From Chrysomallon squamiferum (Eukaryota > Mollusca > Gastropoda > Neomphalida > Peltospiridae), in contig CM022669.1 of NCBI GenBank assembly GCA_012295275.1, forward strand, positions 9,807,489-9,871,488: a DNA stretch of 64,000 bases, given 5' to 3'. The first letter of the stretch is position 1. The number at the start of each line of letters is the position of its first letter. The notes under the pieces are model-generated. The model had not been told where the DNA came from. It saw only the letters and a program-made list of their open reading frames with translations, and made no database searches. Below are positions 13,101 through 26,351 of this stretch, piece after piece. A program made the translations under genes and the position numbers.

Positions 13101-16100
13101 ACCCATGATAACATTTCCAGCCTAAATCATTATAGTAAAACATTGGTGGAAAAATTATTCTAAAACTGCTTATAAATAAATTTATAAAATTCACTTACAA
13201 TCATTTAAATCTAGAAGCAAATCAGCCTCATTTCTTGTTTTTTGTTCTTTGCTTGATGATTTGGATTCCTGTATAAACAAATCAATCAATAAATCGATGT
13301 TATTATTAAAGTTTAAAGTTGTAGAATGATTTTAAGAATTGAAATAATACTGTACAGCAATTTTCAGTTCTCTTGTAAAATAAATTAGTAAATACCTGTA
13401 AGCAGACAAATAAATAAAATAAATAAAACAATGAAAATAATATGTAAATAAAATTGCATAAATGAGGAAGTAGCAGACATTCATAAAATTAACAAATAAA
13501 CAAATAGATAATAATAATAATAATAGTAGTAGTAACAAAGAAATTGTTACAGTACATAATTTAATGAACAAATGCAACCACATAGTGCAATCATAGAGAA
13601 ACAAACAAAATTAAAAAGAAAAAGAAAATAAAATAAATAAATAAATAAGATTTGTAATAATAATAATAGTAAACAGTAATAATAAAAAAAGAAAAAAAAC
13701 AAACAACAAAGAAACAAAAAACAACAAATAAAGAAATAAAAATTATTTTTACACATTTCTCACCTTCACTTGTTTCTTCTTCTCTTTAACTGGAACCTCT
13801 TCTTCACTGCTGTCACTCTCATCTTCATCACTGTCATCATCATCATCGTTGTCATCATCGTCTTCTTCCTCCGAGTCTGATTCCTCGTCAGCTTCACTCT
13901 GTGACTTGAGAACTTTCTCTGATGTTTCTGATTCATTGTCTGACTCTTCTTCTGAACTGTCCTCATCACCAGACGATTCTTCTTCTGACTCGGATTGATC
14001 TGATAATAAAACCAAGTCATACTACAGACAGACAACAAACAGACAGACACATATATATTCACACACAACTTAGTATTTATTATCAGTGTATGTGTTATCA
14101 GGAATAAAGATGAGGACACTGGCAAAATTTACTAACCACCAAAAATGTTTTTGACATATCACAACTTTTATATGACTTTGTAGGCCAGGAAGAGAGAGAT
14201 ATAAATAATGTTTAATCCAAAATTTTGAACTATTATTCTAGAAATTCAATATATATCCTCCAACTTTATACTAATAATCAATACTTGCCTTCTTCACTGG
14301 ATTCATCTTCTGAGTAAAATGATTTGAGATCAGCTGTTTTCTTTTTGCTGGCAGACACTTTCTGGGCAATGTCTGGAATGTTTGTTGTTATGGGCTCAGA
14401 CACATTGCGCACTGAAGTGTCAGGGGCTACTTCTGGCCATTCGGGCAGTTCCTGATAGCCATGGGCTCTAGAGTTGATAAGGTGTGACAGAGTGCCCAGC
14501 TGGTAATGGTCAATATCTGAAACAATTTATATATATATATATTTTTTTTTTTTAAATTTAAATTGTGTTCATATATTTATCCATTTATTTGATTCTTCAT
14601 TATTTTGTCAATATGAAATGAGGAAAAACAAATTATATGTATGCTTTTGGATCTGTTAAATATCCACACACACACACACCCTCCTTTATTTTTGTTTTTG
14701 CTATTTAATGAATTTTACAGAAATAACTGCATTATTAACTTCAATTGAGAAGGAAGTACTGAATATACTCATCCAACCCAAATTATCACTATGTAAAAAC
14801 ACATTGGTGTACATGTCAAACAAACACAGTTCTGTATTGTCAGTGAGAATCTCACCTTTGAATTTTGATTCAAGCACTGGAGCTGGTTTTGTAGCTAGGA
14901 ATATTTTTTTGGCGTATTTAGCCAGAACACAGCCTTTCTCCCCAGGCAGAACTAGCTGGCGTAGGAATCTCGACCTATCTCTGATGTCGTAGTTCTGGTC
15001 ATACTTGGCCAGGTTCAGCACATACTGACACAGAAGTTTGGTCTGTTTTGGATTTGTGATGCAAAGTTTGGCAGCTAGGTTCAAGACTTGAAGTTTGACT
15101 ATGTCCTCCTGTATTAATTACATTATGAAATTTAAATATTATTAGTTGTGTATTACATTAAACATTAAATACAGATAAGCTTTATCACATTTGCTAGAAA
15201 TGATAGGATTAAATAATAATTATAATAAAATAAATGACAGAAATAAACAAACAAACAAATAAACAATTAAATAAATAAATGAATAAATAAATAAATAAAA
15301 AAATAAAAAATAAATAAATAATTAAATAAATAAAAAAATCATATTAATAATGTAGATAAAAACAACTCACTAAACAAAAAGAAATTAATACAACCACTGG
15401 AACATAGGACAGCATAAATCAACTAAGCTGCAAATCTATTTAAACCGCTACATTTAACAATTATTTTTTGATGATTATTATTTTAATTGTTAAATAAACT
15501 TGGAACTTACCTCTGTGATAAAACTCTTGGCCATCTTTCTCAAGACATCGGGGGCTATTTTAGGAACTCTCTCACTGTATTCTCCTATCAGCCACAGAAT
15601 ACTGGCTCGAGCCATAGGAACTGTTATCTGTTCCACCATCTTAGCCATGTGTGTGATGATTTCTCTGTGTTCTGATGGCTGAAAAAAATTAAAAAAAAGT
15701 AAAATCTATTATTATTATTATTGTTATTTTTGTAAATTTAAAATTGTTATTATTATACTGGTGCCTAAAAAAAAATGTTTTAAGAGTATAGCATAACTAT
15801 TAAAACAAAACAATAACATAATAAATAAATATTTAATAAATATAAATAAGGAAAACATGTAATAATAATAATAATAATAATGATAATAAATAAATAAATA
15901 AATAAACAGAAGCAAAACAATAATAATGCTAATAATACAAAAATGTCAAAATGAATATTACTTTAATGTAAACATTAAAAAGTAATAAATGAATTTAAAA
16001 CTTATATTTTATTTTAAATTCACTATTTGAAAACAGAAAAGGAAAGAATAGAGAATCAAACCCAGAGAATAAAGAACACATTTCTTTAAAATGTTAGAAC

Positions 16101-17776
16101 TGAAAAGCAATTTTTATATATATATATATATATATATGTAATAATAATAAATAAATAAATAAATAAATAAAAACAGAAGAAAAGACAGAAGGAACAGAAC
16201 TTGTGCTGTCTCTAATTGTTACAACTCCATTCAACACTTTCTCTAACTTTGACATTAGCCATAACCAACACTAATCCTGACTTTAGTATAAACCTAATAC
16301 TATATAAATGTCTGAATGATTAAAATATTGGAAACTAGGGCCTTATTTTAGTCTTTTCCCATTATCTAACAGAACTGGTATAAAGTTAAAATTACAAACA
16401 GAAAAAAACAAAACATTTTTAAATAAGAAAGAAAAAAGTATTATAACATGAGGTAAACCAATTGTTTAGTTTTCTTAAAACCCATATTGTAATTTGTACA
16501 CAGCATAAAAGAAGACTAAACCAAACTTATATTTTATGAACAAGTAGAAAATAAAAAGAAATATTTCTCCAATAATTATTAAAAAAAAAAGAAAAAAGGC
16601 TAAAGATAAAAAGCTTAATGTTAAATTAAAGAAAAGTGTTGCCTTAAAGAAGTATTTAGTATAAAAATATATTTTATTATTATTATTTAGTATATTTTTT
16701 ATAACAATAATTGTTTTGCTGTTATATTCTGTTATGCTATGTTGTTATTATATTTTGTTTTGTTTTAATGTCCAGTGTCGGCTTGCTAATTTTGTTAAAA
16801 TATTGTAGGAAATATCCTTCAACCAGTCCTTTTTAATTCTTCTTTAAAAATAGTAACTTAATTTTTATGTATGAAAAACTTGCTCTATTAATAAATGATT
16901 AGGAATTTCTTAAATTGATACTTATCTGATTTATTTTTAAAAAACAAACATGTTTAACACTTAAAATGATTAGAAAAACAAAACACAAACATTTTCCCTC
17001 CTGTTATCCACACATGGGTACATACACTATATATATTTTCTCTCCCATCTATCAGATTATACAAAATATGATTAAAAAGATTATAAGAAAAACCTAGCTG
17101 TAATTTAACTAAAAGCTAAACATGCGCCAGCAACCAATTCCCAAAACCAGAGATATATTACCACGTCTTTTTGCTTAGCTCTTGGACGGGGCTAAAATTG
17201 TGAAAGAAAATAAAACTGAACAAATGCTGAATTTTAGATTCAGAGCCTTCCATTCATTCTAAAATATTTGACTATTTTGAAATATAAATGTACTTAACTA
17301 ACTTAGCAATGTAGCTAAATTCTAATAAAACAAAATTTTAAGAAGTGGTGATCGATTAAGAAATAATCCAAAGGGTACTTGTAGGAGATCTGATTACAAA
17401 ACCTATCAGTTCTCAATCACAGATTTAACATTGAGCATCAGTCTGTTTCATCCATCCAAGAAAAAAATATATTTCAGGTTATACTGTGTCTAGAGATGAC
17501 TTGGTTAATATTAAAATGAAGACAGAAAAGAAAGATAAAAAATATATATATAAAAGAAATATAAAACATTTTAGTTTACACTGTGTTGTGTGTATAGATA
17601 AAAACTAAACAAAAGTGTGAGAATAATAAAAAAGGAATTTTGTATAAAAATATGACAATTTGTTATTCTGATAAAATTAAAAACATTTCTTTTTAAATTT
17701 AAAGTTAAAATTAAACTCACCCTCATCTGCAGAAGTTTCTTAATGACAACAACACTTTCAGCAACAACACTTTCTG

Positions 17777-17814
<38 letters not shown>

Positions 17815-20800
17815 ATCAATATTAAAACCAGAAACAAAATTACTTTTTCTTAAAAACATATTAAAACAATTTAATATTAAATTTACTTATTTTACTAAAA
17901 TAGAAAAAATAAAAAATAAAACAATTATAAATAAAAAAATCAACTAATATTCACCATCTCTGTTAGACATGAGGTGAACAAGACCATTCAAACAGGCGTC
18001 TGTGATTTCTGAGATGTTACTTGCGCATCGCCCAATAGCCTGGATTGTTGCAGCTGCAAATTCTTTATCTGGGCTTAAAACATACGTCTAGAAAGAAATT
18101 TAAATAAATTTAACAATGTTTGGAATACAACTATTTTAATCTACTGGCCAAACCAGCTGAAAAAAAAAATTAAAGTCTGTAATTCTAACAATATATTTTG
18201 TGCCACAGAATATTTGACAAGTCATGAGTTTTGTTTGATCACAATACGGTTAATTAAAAAAATGAAAACCTGGTTGACTTGAAAAGGAAAAATGGTTTCT
18301 GATATTTTTATACCCTGTTTTGTTCTTTCTTAGTTTATTTATTTACTGATTTTTTAAAAATTATATTTTTAAAAGAATATTTAAATATAATTACACAAAA
18401 AAACAGAAAACAATCGAGTTGAATATTTTCTTCCAGGGTCTAAACTGCAAGTTTACTTATTTTTGATATTATTTAAACTTCTGTTAGAAAAAGACAGATG
18501 CACATAAACATGATAAAAAATAAATCAATGTATTACCTGCAGCTCTCGAAGTATGGTAGATATGTTAGTTTCAGTGGCAAGGTTTGTCAAAATTTCTAAC
18601 TGAAAAATTAAAACAGAAAAAAGGAATGAAATAAAAAATAGTTCAACATTTATAATACTGAACACAATTCATCGTATATATATTCATACTGCTTAAAAAT
18701 ATGGTTTATTGAATTATATATACATTTTTTTTTTTTTTTTTTTTTTTTTTTTAGCTGAAGTAGATATTTTTGCTACAGTTAAATTCATTCAAACATTATA
18801 AAATAATCATTCATGAAAAGAAAATTACAACAACTCCATAAAGGACTAAAAATGTTAAGTTAGAAAAGACTTCACCTTTAGTAGTTTGATGTGAAGTGCA
18901 TCACTGGATCGAACGTAGAAACTCTTCAAGTGAGGCTCAAACATTCCCTTTTTTTTTAAAAAGAAGTGGAAAAACAAAATATGACATAATCAATCAAATA
19001 AGATATTTTTCTTCTTAAATGAATTTTTCTTCTTAAACAATATTTTTGGTCAATTATAGCATTGTTTTTTTTAACTCTCCAAATAGTTATACCAAATTGT
19101 TTTAGTGTTAGATAAAAAGTTAAATTCATTGATGTATGAACTGAACAATTCAATTACAAAACAACAAAATGGAAAAGGACTCAAACTGTGAAGATTTCAC
19201 AGAATTGAATGATGTTTAACTGCAATTAACACACAGTTAAGAAAAAAGTATTATTTTACTTAATGTAAAATTAGGGAATAATTATGGACATTAAAATATA
19301 AACATTATATTTCAGTTAAAAGAGAAACAGTAATAATAAAAAGATGATGTAAATGAAATTATTAGAAGAAAAGAGCATACTTTAAACTTATGTTAAAAAT
19401 TTAGTTTTCCTTTTTTTTTTAAAAATAACTTTTGCATTCATTAATGTATGAGTGTACTTTTAATTAAAGCTATAACATACCTTTCTCCTTATAGTCATGG
19501 TTGCAATGTTACTAAGAACCACATACTGTATTTCTCTGAAAAATAAATAAGTAAATAAATAAAATGAAATAAAGTAATATTAAAAAGACTTGTACAAAAA
19601 AAAAAAAAAAAAAAAGGAAAAACAAAAACGAAAAAGAAAATGAAGTTTAACTAAATTTAAGGCAAAGAGATTACTTAATGTGAATTTAATAATTCATTAA
19701 AATTTATTATTATTATTATTATTTTAAAGTTAAGTGATTATAAAATTTGTTTGTTTTGAGACAAATTTCTGGAAGCAAACAAATATACAAAATTTATAAA
19801 ATTCTGTGACTACTTCTAAAACTATTCTGCAGTCATTATTGCCATCATCATTATTATTAAAAATAAAATTTTACTAGGAAGAAAAATATATATATTCTCT
19901 TCTTCAGAATATAAATACTATTGCATAAAAGAGGTTAGAATAGATATAAAGATAAGAGATGTTATAACAACATAACAAACTAACTTGTGATTTCTAAGTA
20001 GACGAATTAATGACTTGGAAACTACTCCAACTTCTGCCCTTGGAGCACAGTGATAATACAATTGAGCAACTGCCATGACAACCTGAAACTAAAAATAATA
20101 ACAAAAGCAAATAACAAAAATAAAAATCAATAAAACAAAAAATGAAATAAAAAAAATCAATAAAACATTATCATTATATGCTGACATTAACAACAGATGC
20201 CACAACATTTTTCATTAACAACAGATGCCACAACATTAACTGAGTTAATAAATAATTATTTTTTTCAAAATCAATAAACAAAACAATTAAATAAAGACAA
20301 AAATACAAAAATAAATAAACAGAGAAATCTGTAAATAAATTATTTTTTCATACAAGTTACTCCTTGTTTATGATGTAGCACATATATCATTTATTTAACT
20401 GTTCACTAACAATGATTTAGAGATTTAAAAGTGAAATGCTTAAATGCCATCATATAATGTATAGATTGAATACAAAAAAGATTTCAGAATGTGTTTTTTT
20501 TTTGTTTGTGCAGAGAAAAAAAACATTTTCATTTTGTGAAATATTTAGTTTATAACTCACTGCAGCATTTCGACTATTTAACAGAGGTTTTGCCTGGCGC
20601 AGAAGAAGTCTGTGGTCACTGTCCATGATGTAAACTTTCTTCTTAAGTTTCTTTCCCTTCTCATCTTCCTCATCCGAGGACTTCTCAGAATCTTCATAAA
20701 ATGGACGTTCAGTTTCCTCATTTTCATCCTGGAAAAATAAAAATAAAACATGGTGATAATGATGAGAATAATAATAATAAAATATAAATAAATAGTAATA

Positions 20801-21270
20801 AATAAGCAAATAAATAAATAATTTAATGATAATAAAAAATAAAAATTTTAATACTAGAATTTTAAACTGAAATACTTCTAAAAAAAAGGAAAAAAAGAAA
20901 GATACGTAATTTAAAACACTTCAGATTTAATTATCACTAAGAAAAAGGACAATAAAAAAATACAAATGTGAGATTTCCTTTTTTTTAATTTTTTTTATCA
21001 AGTTTAAAACATGATATTAAAATTCTAATTTGTATAAAATTAGGATGACAACCATTACCAATCACTGTAGCTAGTGAACATTGAGAATTTAACATTAAAC
21101 TTTTAAACAGACACTTTCCTTAACTGTGTCACACTTTGTTTTATAAACCATTCTATCACTGCATAGCTATTATCCTATCCACTTGAATTTTTAATTTATC
21201 AAATAATGCTTACAGTTGGCATTATTACTATTATTATTATTTATATGTTTACTGTTATTACTATTATTAC

Positions 21271-21344
<74 letters not shown>

Positions 21345-24300
21345 TAATTAATTTCTTATTTTTATTGTTTTTTCAGTTGTTGCTTTGAAAATTTGTTTTA
21401 CTTTACCAGTGAATCCATTTAAAATAAAGTATATTTCACCACTGGAGGGGAATCTATAATACTTCATATGTAATTTACTCACATCTTTGTTTGGGTCGAC
21501 AAACTGAGTTCGACAGTAACGTGTCAACATGTTGATGATGACGACCTGACCCCATTCCTCAACATCTACGAGAAGGTTGACCAGCTTTCTGTAGTTCTTG
21601 TGAATGAGGTCAATTCTCTCCGGACAAACTTCCTCGAAAGCCTGGATTGCACTGCCAGCCACCAGCTGTGATAAACATTTAATTATTTTTCGTTTATATT
21701 AATTTTCAAGTTTTTTTAGGAGGTAAATTTAAAAAAAACATTAATTTTTTAAATTAAGCATTTTAACAGTTTTTATTTTGACAAATAAAGTTAAGTGATT
21801 AAATATAAATAATAATAATAATAATAATAATAATACGAAATATAACAAAAAATAAATAAGAAATATAATATTAATAAAGTTACTATTTATATCAGTGTTA
21901 ACAATTTAATTTTCACTCTATTATATCAACACATTTGCAATTTGTTTAAAATAAATTGTTACTACTGTTCCATAATTTTAATTTAAATCTGTGAACTAAG
22001 GTGTTACTATTAAATTATACATATTTTTGTTTACCGTTGTCTTATCACTCAGCAATCTTTCTATCACTTCTATCAGCTGATCTTTGGTTTCTGGGTCCAA
22101 ACTAAAATAAAATAAAATATATATATATATATGTGTGTGTATATATTTTAATGATTCTCTAAAATAAGTCTTTTAATTAATAGAAATATATTATTTTCTG
22201 CCACTTCAAATGAGCAAAATAGCAATATAATAAATAAAAAATTCATTACAATATTGATTTTTTTTTTTTAATTTATAATAAACCATACACATCTGACTAA
22301 AACTGATTTTAAAAAAAAGTAAACAGACAAAAACATATATACATCTGAAAACAAAAATTAAATTTATTTTAATAAATAATTATTTACTATTAGAATTTTT
22401 AGTTTGTTTTACCTGTACAGTTTAGGAATGCCGTGAGCTGCAGTTTTTCTCACATATGGTGACATGTCCATCACAGCCTCTTTTATTGCCAACATCATGA
22501 TTGGAGCAATAACTGTCACTCGAATACTGGACAGAACTCTCAGAGCACTCGCCCGTATTAACTGATTAGGATCCTGTGAAATAAATATACAAATAAATAC
22601 AGACACTGTTAGTTTTTATAAAAGAAATAAATACAGACATTGATAGCTTTTATAAAAGAAACACATGTAGATTAATATTTAATTGATTTGATATATACGT
22701 TAGATTTTACTAAAGAAATATACATAAGAATATTATTATTATTCAAGTGATTAGAATCCTGTGAAATAAATATATAAATACACACACTGTTAGTTTTTAT
22801 TAAAAAAATAAACAAACGAAGATTAATATATTAAAAATACATCTAGACTTTATAATAAAAGAACTATTATTTTTACATTACTTTTACATTAAAATTAATC
22901 ATTTTTATACGTGAATTATGAAATTACTTACAAAAGACAAAAAGAAAAGATCTATCTATCTATCTATCTGTCTATCTATCTATAGATAAACAATTTAAAA
23001 TAATAAAAAAAGAAATAAATAATTTCATAAAAAAAAAAAAAAAAAAAACAACAATATATCCACATACTTTATATACTGATTCTTTATTTAATTTTTTATA
23101 GTATTTTGTTTATTTATATGCATTAATTATTTTAATATTATATATTGTGAAATACTGATTTGTGCTTTCTTTGGAAATTTTATTACTTTACTTTAGACAA
23201 AATATGACTGTTAAATTAACCAATAATTTAATTTTTGTCACCTTGAGAGCTCGTTGGAAAGTACTAATTGACAACAAAGCAAGATCTTGTTGTTCTTCAG
23301 CATAGCGAGTCAAATATACATAAACCAGTTTCTTTATCTGAAAAATAATTTGATAAAATTAAAACTGTTAGTTCATTAAAAACAATATACAGTGAATTTG
23401 TTATTGCAGATGTGTATTAAAGAAAAATTAGTTATCTAATTAAATAATAATAAACACATTTAAAACAATAATGATTTAAATAAAATTTGAAAAAATTTAT
23501 AAATATTAAGTAATATATGTTAAAATATCAACTGCATTAAATATTTGGGGTTTTGATGTTTTTATTCAAGTTATTTACCTCCAGGTTTTTTGACACAACA
23601 TTCTTCACCACTGCTGGAAAGAGATCAGAGGCATCTTTTCCTTTGGCCACCATCTTCAATGAGTATAAAGATTTAAATAATGTTTATAAAATTATTATTT
23701 CAATAACAAATGTGTCCTTTTTTGCATAATCTTTTATGGTCTGTCTTAAGAGGATTTATTTTTTAAACTGAATTTATCAAATTAAATATCTGAATTGCAC
23801 ATGCATATAGTAATATTAAAAAATTTTTTTTTTTTTGTTTTGTTTTTTTTTTTTTTATTATTATTTTTTTTAATATAAATGAATCTGTTGCTGGCTTAAG
23901 CTACTGTTATTTGTATTACATATTTTTGTTTTGTCTTAGTGGAAATCTGTACAAAAAAGTATTATAAATATTATATTATACCTAGATGGCATTCAATCAA
24001 TCAGCAATTTATTTTCTATGGACTTTAATAAAATTTCTAGATCCTTAAATATTGGTAAAACACAACTTTTAAAAATGTCGTGGATATTATTTTTCACAAG
24101 CAATTTTTACTTTTTTTATTATTATTATTTTTTTAACTGATCTTTTGGAACTGCAACAATTAATGGATGACATCATAACTGGATGTTCTAAATGTTCCTA
24201 ATATAGCATACCCCAACAATTCTCTTCATTGCCTCCAACTTTAGATTATCTTTGTTGCTGTCCAACATGGTTTTTAGATCTTCATGTCTTTAATAAATAA

Positions 24301-24869
24301 ACAAATAAATAAATAAATAACGTTTTACTTCTATATTTATTAATTTAATATCTACATTGGATTTAAACATGTCTAAATGTTTACATGTTCGGTTTGTGGA
24401 ATAAAACAAATAATAGAAACTTCCATTAACTAAAACAGTATGATGAATATTAATACACTGTTAATGATATAAAAAATAAAATAATAAATATAAGTTTATA
24501 ATAAATCATACAATTAAATGAATTATGTTGAGTTCTATAATAATTTCTTAAATATTTTTGTCGACATCATATTCGTATCCCACTTCTCTGTTATATTATT
24601 GGTGGCATCTATGAATTATAGATATAGAATACTAATATATTATCATTAAATATGTCATTCAAAATTTCGGTGAAATTATCATTATAATTATGATCATTAT
24701 CATCATCATGATGGTCATTTCAAGCGCAGCAAACTGACCTTTTAAAATCTGTCGTGAAAAAACCACTGCTCGCTGGATCATTAGCAAGATCCGCATCCCC
24801 ACTACCCGTGGACGACGGCGGTTTTTCATTAGCGTAGCTCGATGACAACTGGAGGCCGTTCCCCGACAT
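10142..24869 (-). CDS. AP3B1: AP-3 complex subunit beta (complete, 24 coding exons)
   Basis: Large subunit of the AP-3 adaptor, which sorts cargo from endosomes/TGN to lysosomes and related organelles. Exons in gene order: 24739-24869, 24212-24287, 23579-23653, 23242-23337, 22413-22573, 22035-22101, 21483-21665, 20561-20728, 19985-20082, 19481-19535, 18876-18947, 18537-18599, 17955-18087, 17721-17773, 15511-15678, 14856-15108, 14289-14516, 13764-13999, 13199-13268, 12562-12677, 12117-12305, 11865-11907, 11152-11334, 10142-10431. Phases agree at every junction and give 1068 aa (mammalian proteins about 1080-1095). Residues ~50-620 form the adaptin trunk, with family blocks such as [49 protein letters not shown] and [18 protein letters not shown]. 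Residues ~690-770 are the Ser/Glu/Asp-rich hinge, followed by a clathrin-box-like LLLDLND. Residues ~840-1068 are the ear. The intron after exon 17 is GC-AG. A single invertebrate orthologue is expected, so the AP3B1/AP3B2 distinction does not apply. An ATG three bases upstream (24870-24872) is an alternative start. Confidence 0.96.
11425..11831. repeat. Three-copy tandem repeat of ~100-155 bp in AP-3 beta intron
   Basis: Copy A (about 11425-11578) and copy B (about 11579-11726) share long stretches such as TTTCTAAGTTTCTGATAAAA. Copy C (about 11727-11831) is a diverged, shortened version. The array lies in the intron between exons 22 and 23. Confidence 0.85.
14283..14288 (-). promoter_or_regulatory. 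GC (not GT) splice donor of AP-3 beta exon 17
   Basis: The exon ends GAAG followed by GCAAGT, the usual context of GC-AG introns. The nearest GT four bases on would shift the next exon into a wrong frame (RRRIVW instead of the acidic hinge), so the GC site is required by phase. The acceptor is at 14000-14001. Confidence 0.85.
20185..20238. repeat. Short tandem duplication in intron
   Basis: Two copies of about 25 bp starting CATTAACAACAGATGCCACA, separated by three T's, in the intron between AP-3 beta exons 8 and 9. Confidence 0.85.
21271..21342. repeat. (ATT)n microsatellite
   Basis: About 72 bp of ATT triplets in an AP-3 beta intron. The poly-Tyr frame across it is an artefact. Confidence 0.95.
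22561..22860. repeat. Diverged tandem duplication spanning the 5' edge of AP-3 beta exon 5
   Basis: The plus-strand text around 22562-22595 (TGATTAGGATCCTGTGAAAT...) recurs at 22748-22780 as TGATTAGAATCCTGTGAAAT..., and the following CACTGTTAGTTTTTAT also recurs. The unit is about 186 bp. The second copy carries the first bases of exon 5 and an intact acceptor (AG at 22759-22760). Confidence 0.8.
22952..22984. repeat. (TCTA)n microsatellite
   Basis: Tetranucleotide array with one TCTG variant, in an AP-3 beta intron. Confidence 0.92.
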
Positions 24870-25801
24870 CATTGATAATTGACAGCTTCGATGGTGAAAC
24901 GGAAGTAATATTAAAATAAAGCCGGAAATCATGTGGCAAAGGTTATTATAATTTCGATAGTTCCATGAATACGAATACGGAATCGCATTATCTCTAATGC
25001 ACACATTAAAACTGTTAAATTATCCAGAAACTATTATTCAAATTAATATTCTGTAACAAAGAACAGTGATTCTCAGCGTTTCTTTTTTTATTCATAAAGG
25101 AGAAAATTAGATAGAGAAATTTCATTTGTTATTTCTGTATAACTAATTAATAATTCATAATAATTCTTAATAGTTATAACTGTTTCTAACTTTAGGAGTA
25201 AAAATGTCAACCAGCTAAAATAAATGTGGAATCAGTCATAACAAATTCAGTTAATTTGTACATCTACTATATATTTACATCCACATATTGTAGATAAGTC
25301 TCAGCATTAACATGTGTGAGTTACAATATGATAATTTCAAAAAACATGATTAACACCTAATGCAAAGAGGAGTAAAATTAGTGTTTGTTCGTTTTGAAAA
25401 ATAATGACATTTGTGTTCCCATTCCACCCACGATCCCAATTATAAAAAATTCCAAATCAATACATGTAACCGGACCGAGTATAACCGGTTTAAATAATAA
25501 AAAATATATGTCTGGTATATTATTAATGTTCCGTTTTGCACATAAATATATTCTTTATAAAACCATGATAAAATGCGCATCTAAATGAGCTCATTAAAGA
25601 CTAAATATGACGTAATTTCATGTGACATTAAATGATGCGCATGCGCATGAGTAATCTGCCATTTTAGAAACACCTCGGAGTAAACCTGTCATGAAAACAG
25701 ATTTTACCTTGGCTTGGAATTGACAGAAAACGAAACTACGGCGCAAGAACATTACGTTCGAAGGCGTCTTTCAGTTGAAATTGCACTAGAATTGGTTAAT
25801 C
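24870..25801. promoter_or_regulatory. Divergent promoter region between AP-3 beta and SCAMP
   Basis: The start codons of two head-to-head genes are 932 bp apart. The SCAMP-proximal part holds the palindrome GCGCATGCGC at 25637-25646, matching the NRF1 consensus, and GCCATTTT at about 25658, matching the YY1 core, and is richer in CpG than its surroundings. No TATA box sits at a sensible distance from either start. That NRF1 or YY1 drives either gene is inference. Confidence 0.55.
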
Positions 25802-26303
25802 ATGTCTGACTTTGACGCCAATCCGTTCGCGGACCCTAATCAAGCGAATCCATTTGCTGTGAGTAATTTCTGTTCGATGTGACACAGGCTGTTTATGATT
25901 TATTCTATTCCTGTTTCAGTTTCCTTTCCTTTTATTCATTATACTTATAAATACCTTATACTTCATTTGTATCTCCAGTACAGTAAATATGAAACGGGAA
26001 TATTGCTTAATAACGTAACCGGTTTCAGGGAACATAAAATATGAAACAGAAAATCAAAATGAGAAATGTATTGATTTTTTAAATAATATTTATTATAAAT
26101 TATACCTGTAAACTTAGTTTTGTTTTCAGTGATAACTAAATTCTGAAATAACAATGCATGACAGTTTTAGATATAACTATTTTTTCTTCTTTTTTTATTT
26201 TGTTTGTTTTTAAAGAAAAATGTATAAATAATTATTCCAAGCAACCTTTCAATATCATAACTTGAAGTGGAAACTTTTTGCATCTCGCTATTATTATTAC
26301 TGT

Positions 26304-26351
<48 letters not shown>

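Noticed and set aside
13749-14015. Acidic 88-aa frame as an independent gene
   Set aside because: It is exon 18 of AP-3 beta (hinge), joined in phase to exons 17 and 19.
21206-21388. Poly-Tyr reading frame
   Set aside because: Translation of an (ATT)n microsatellite inside an AP-3 beta intron.
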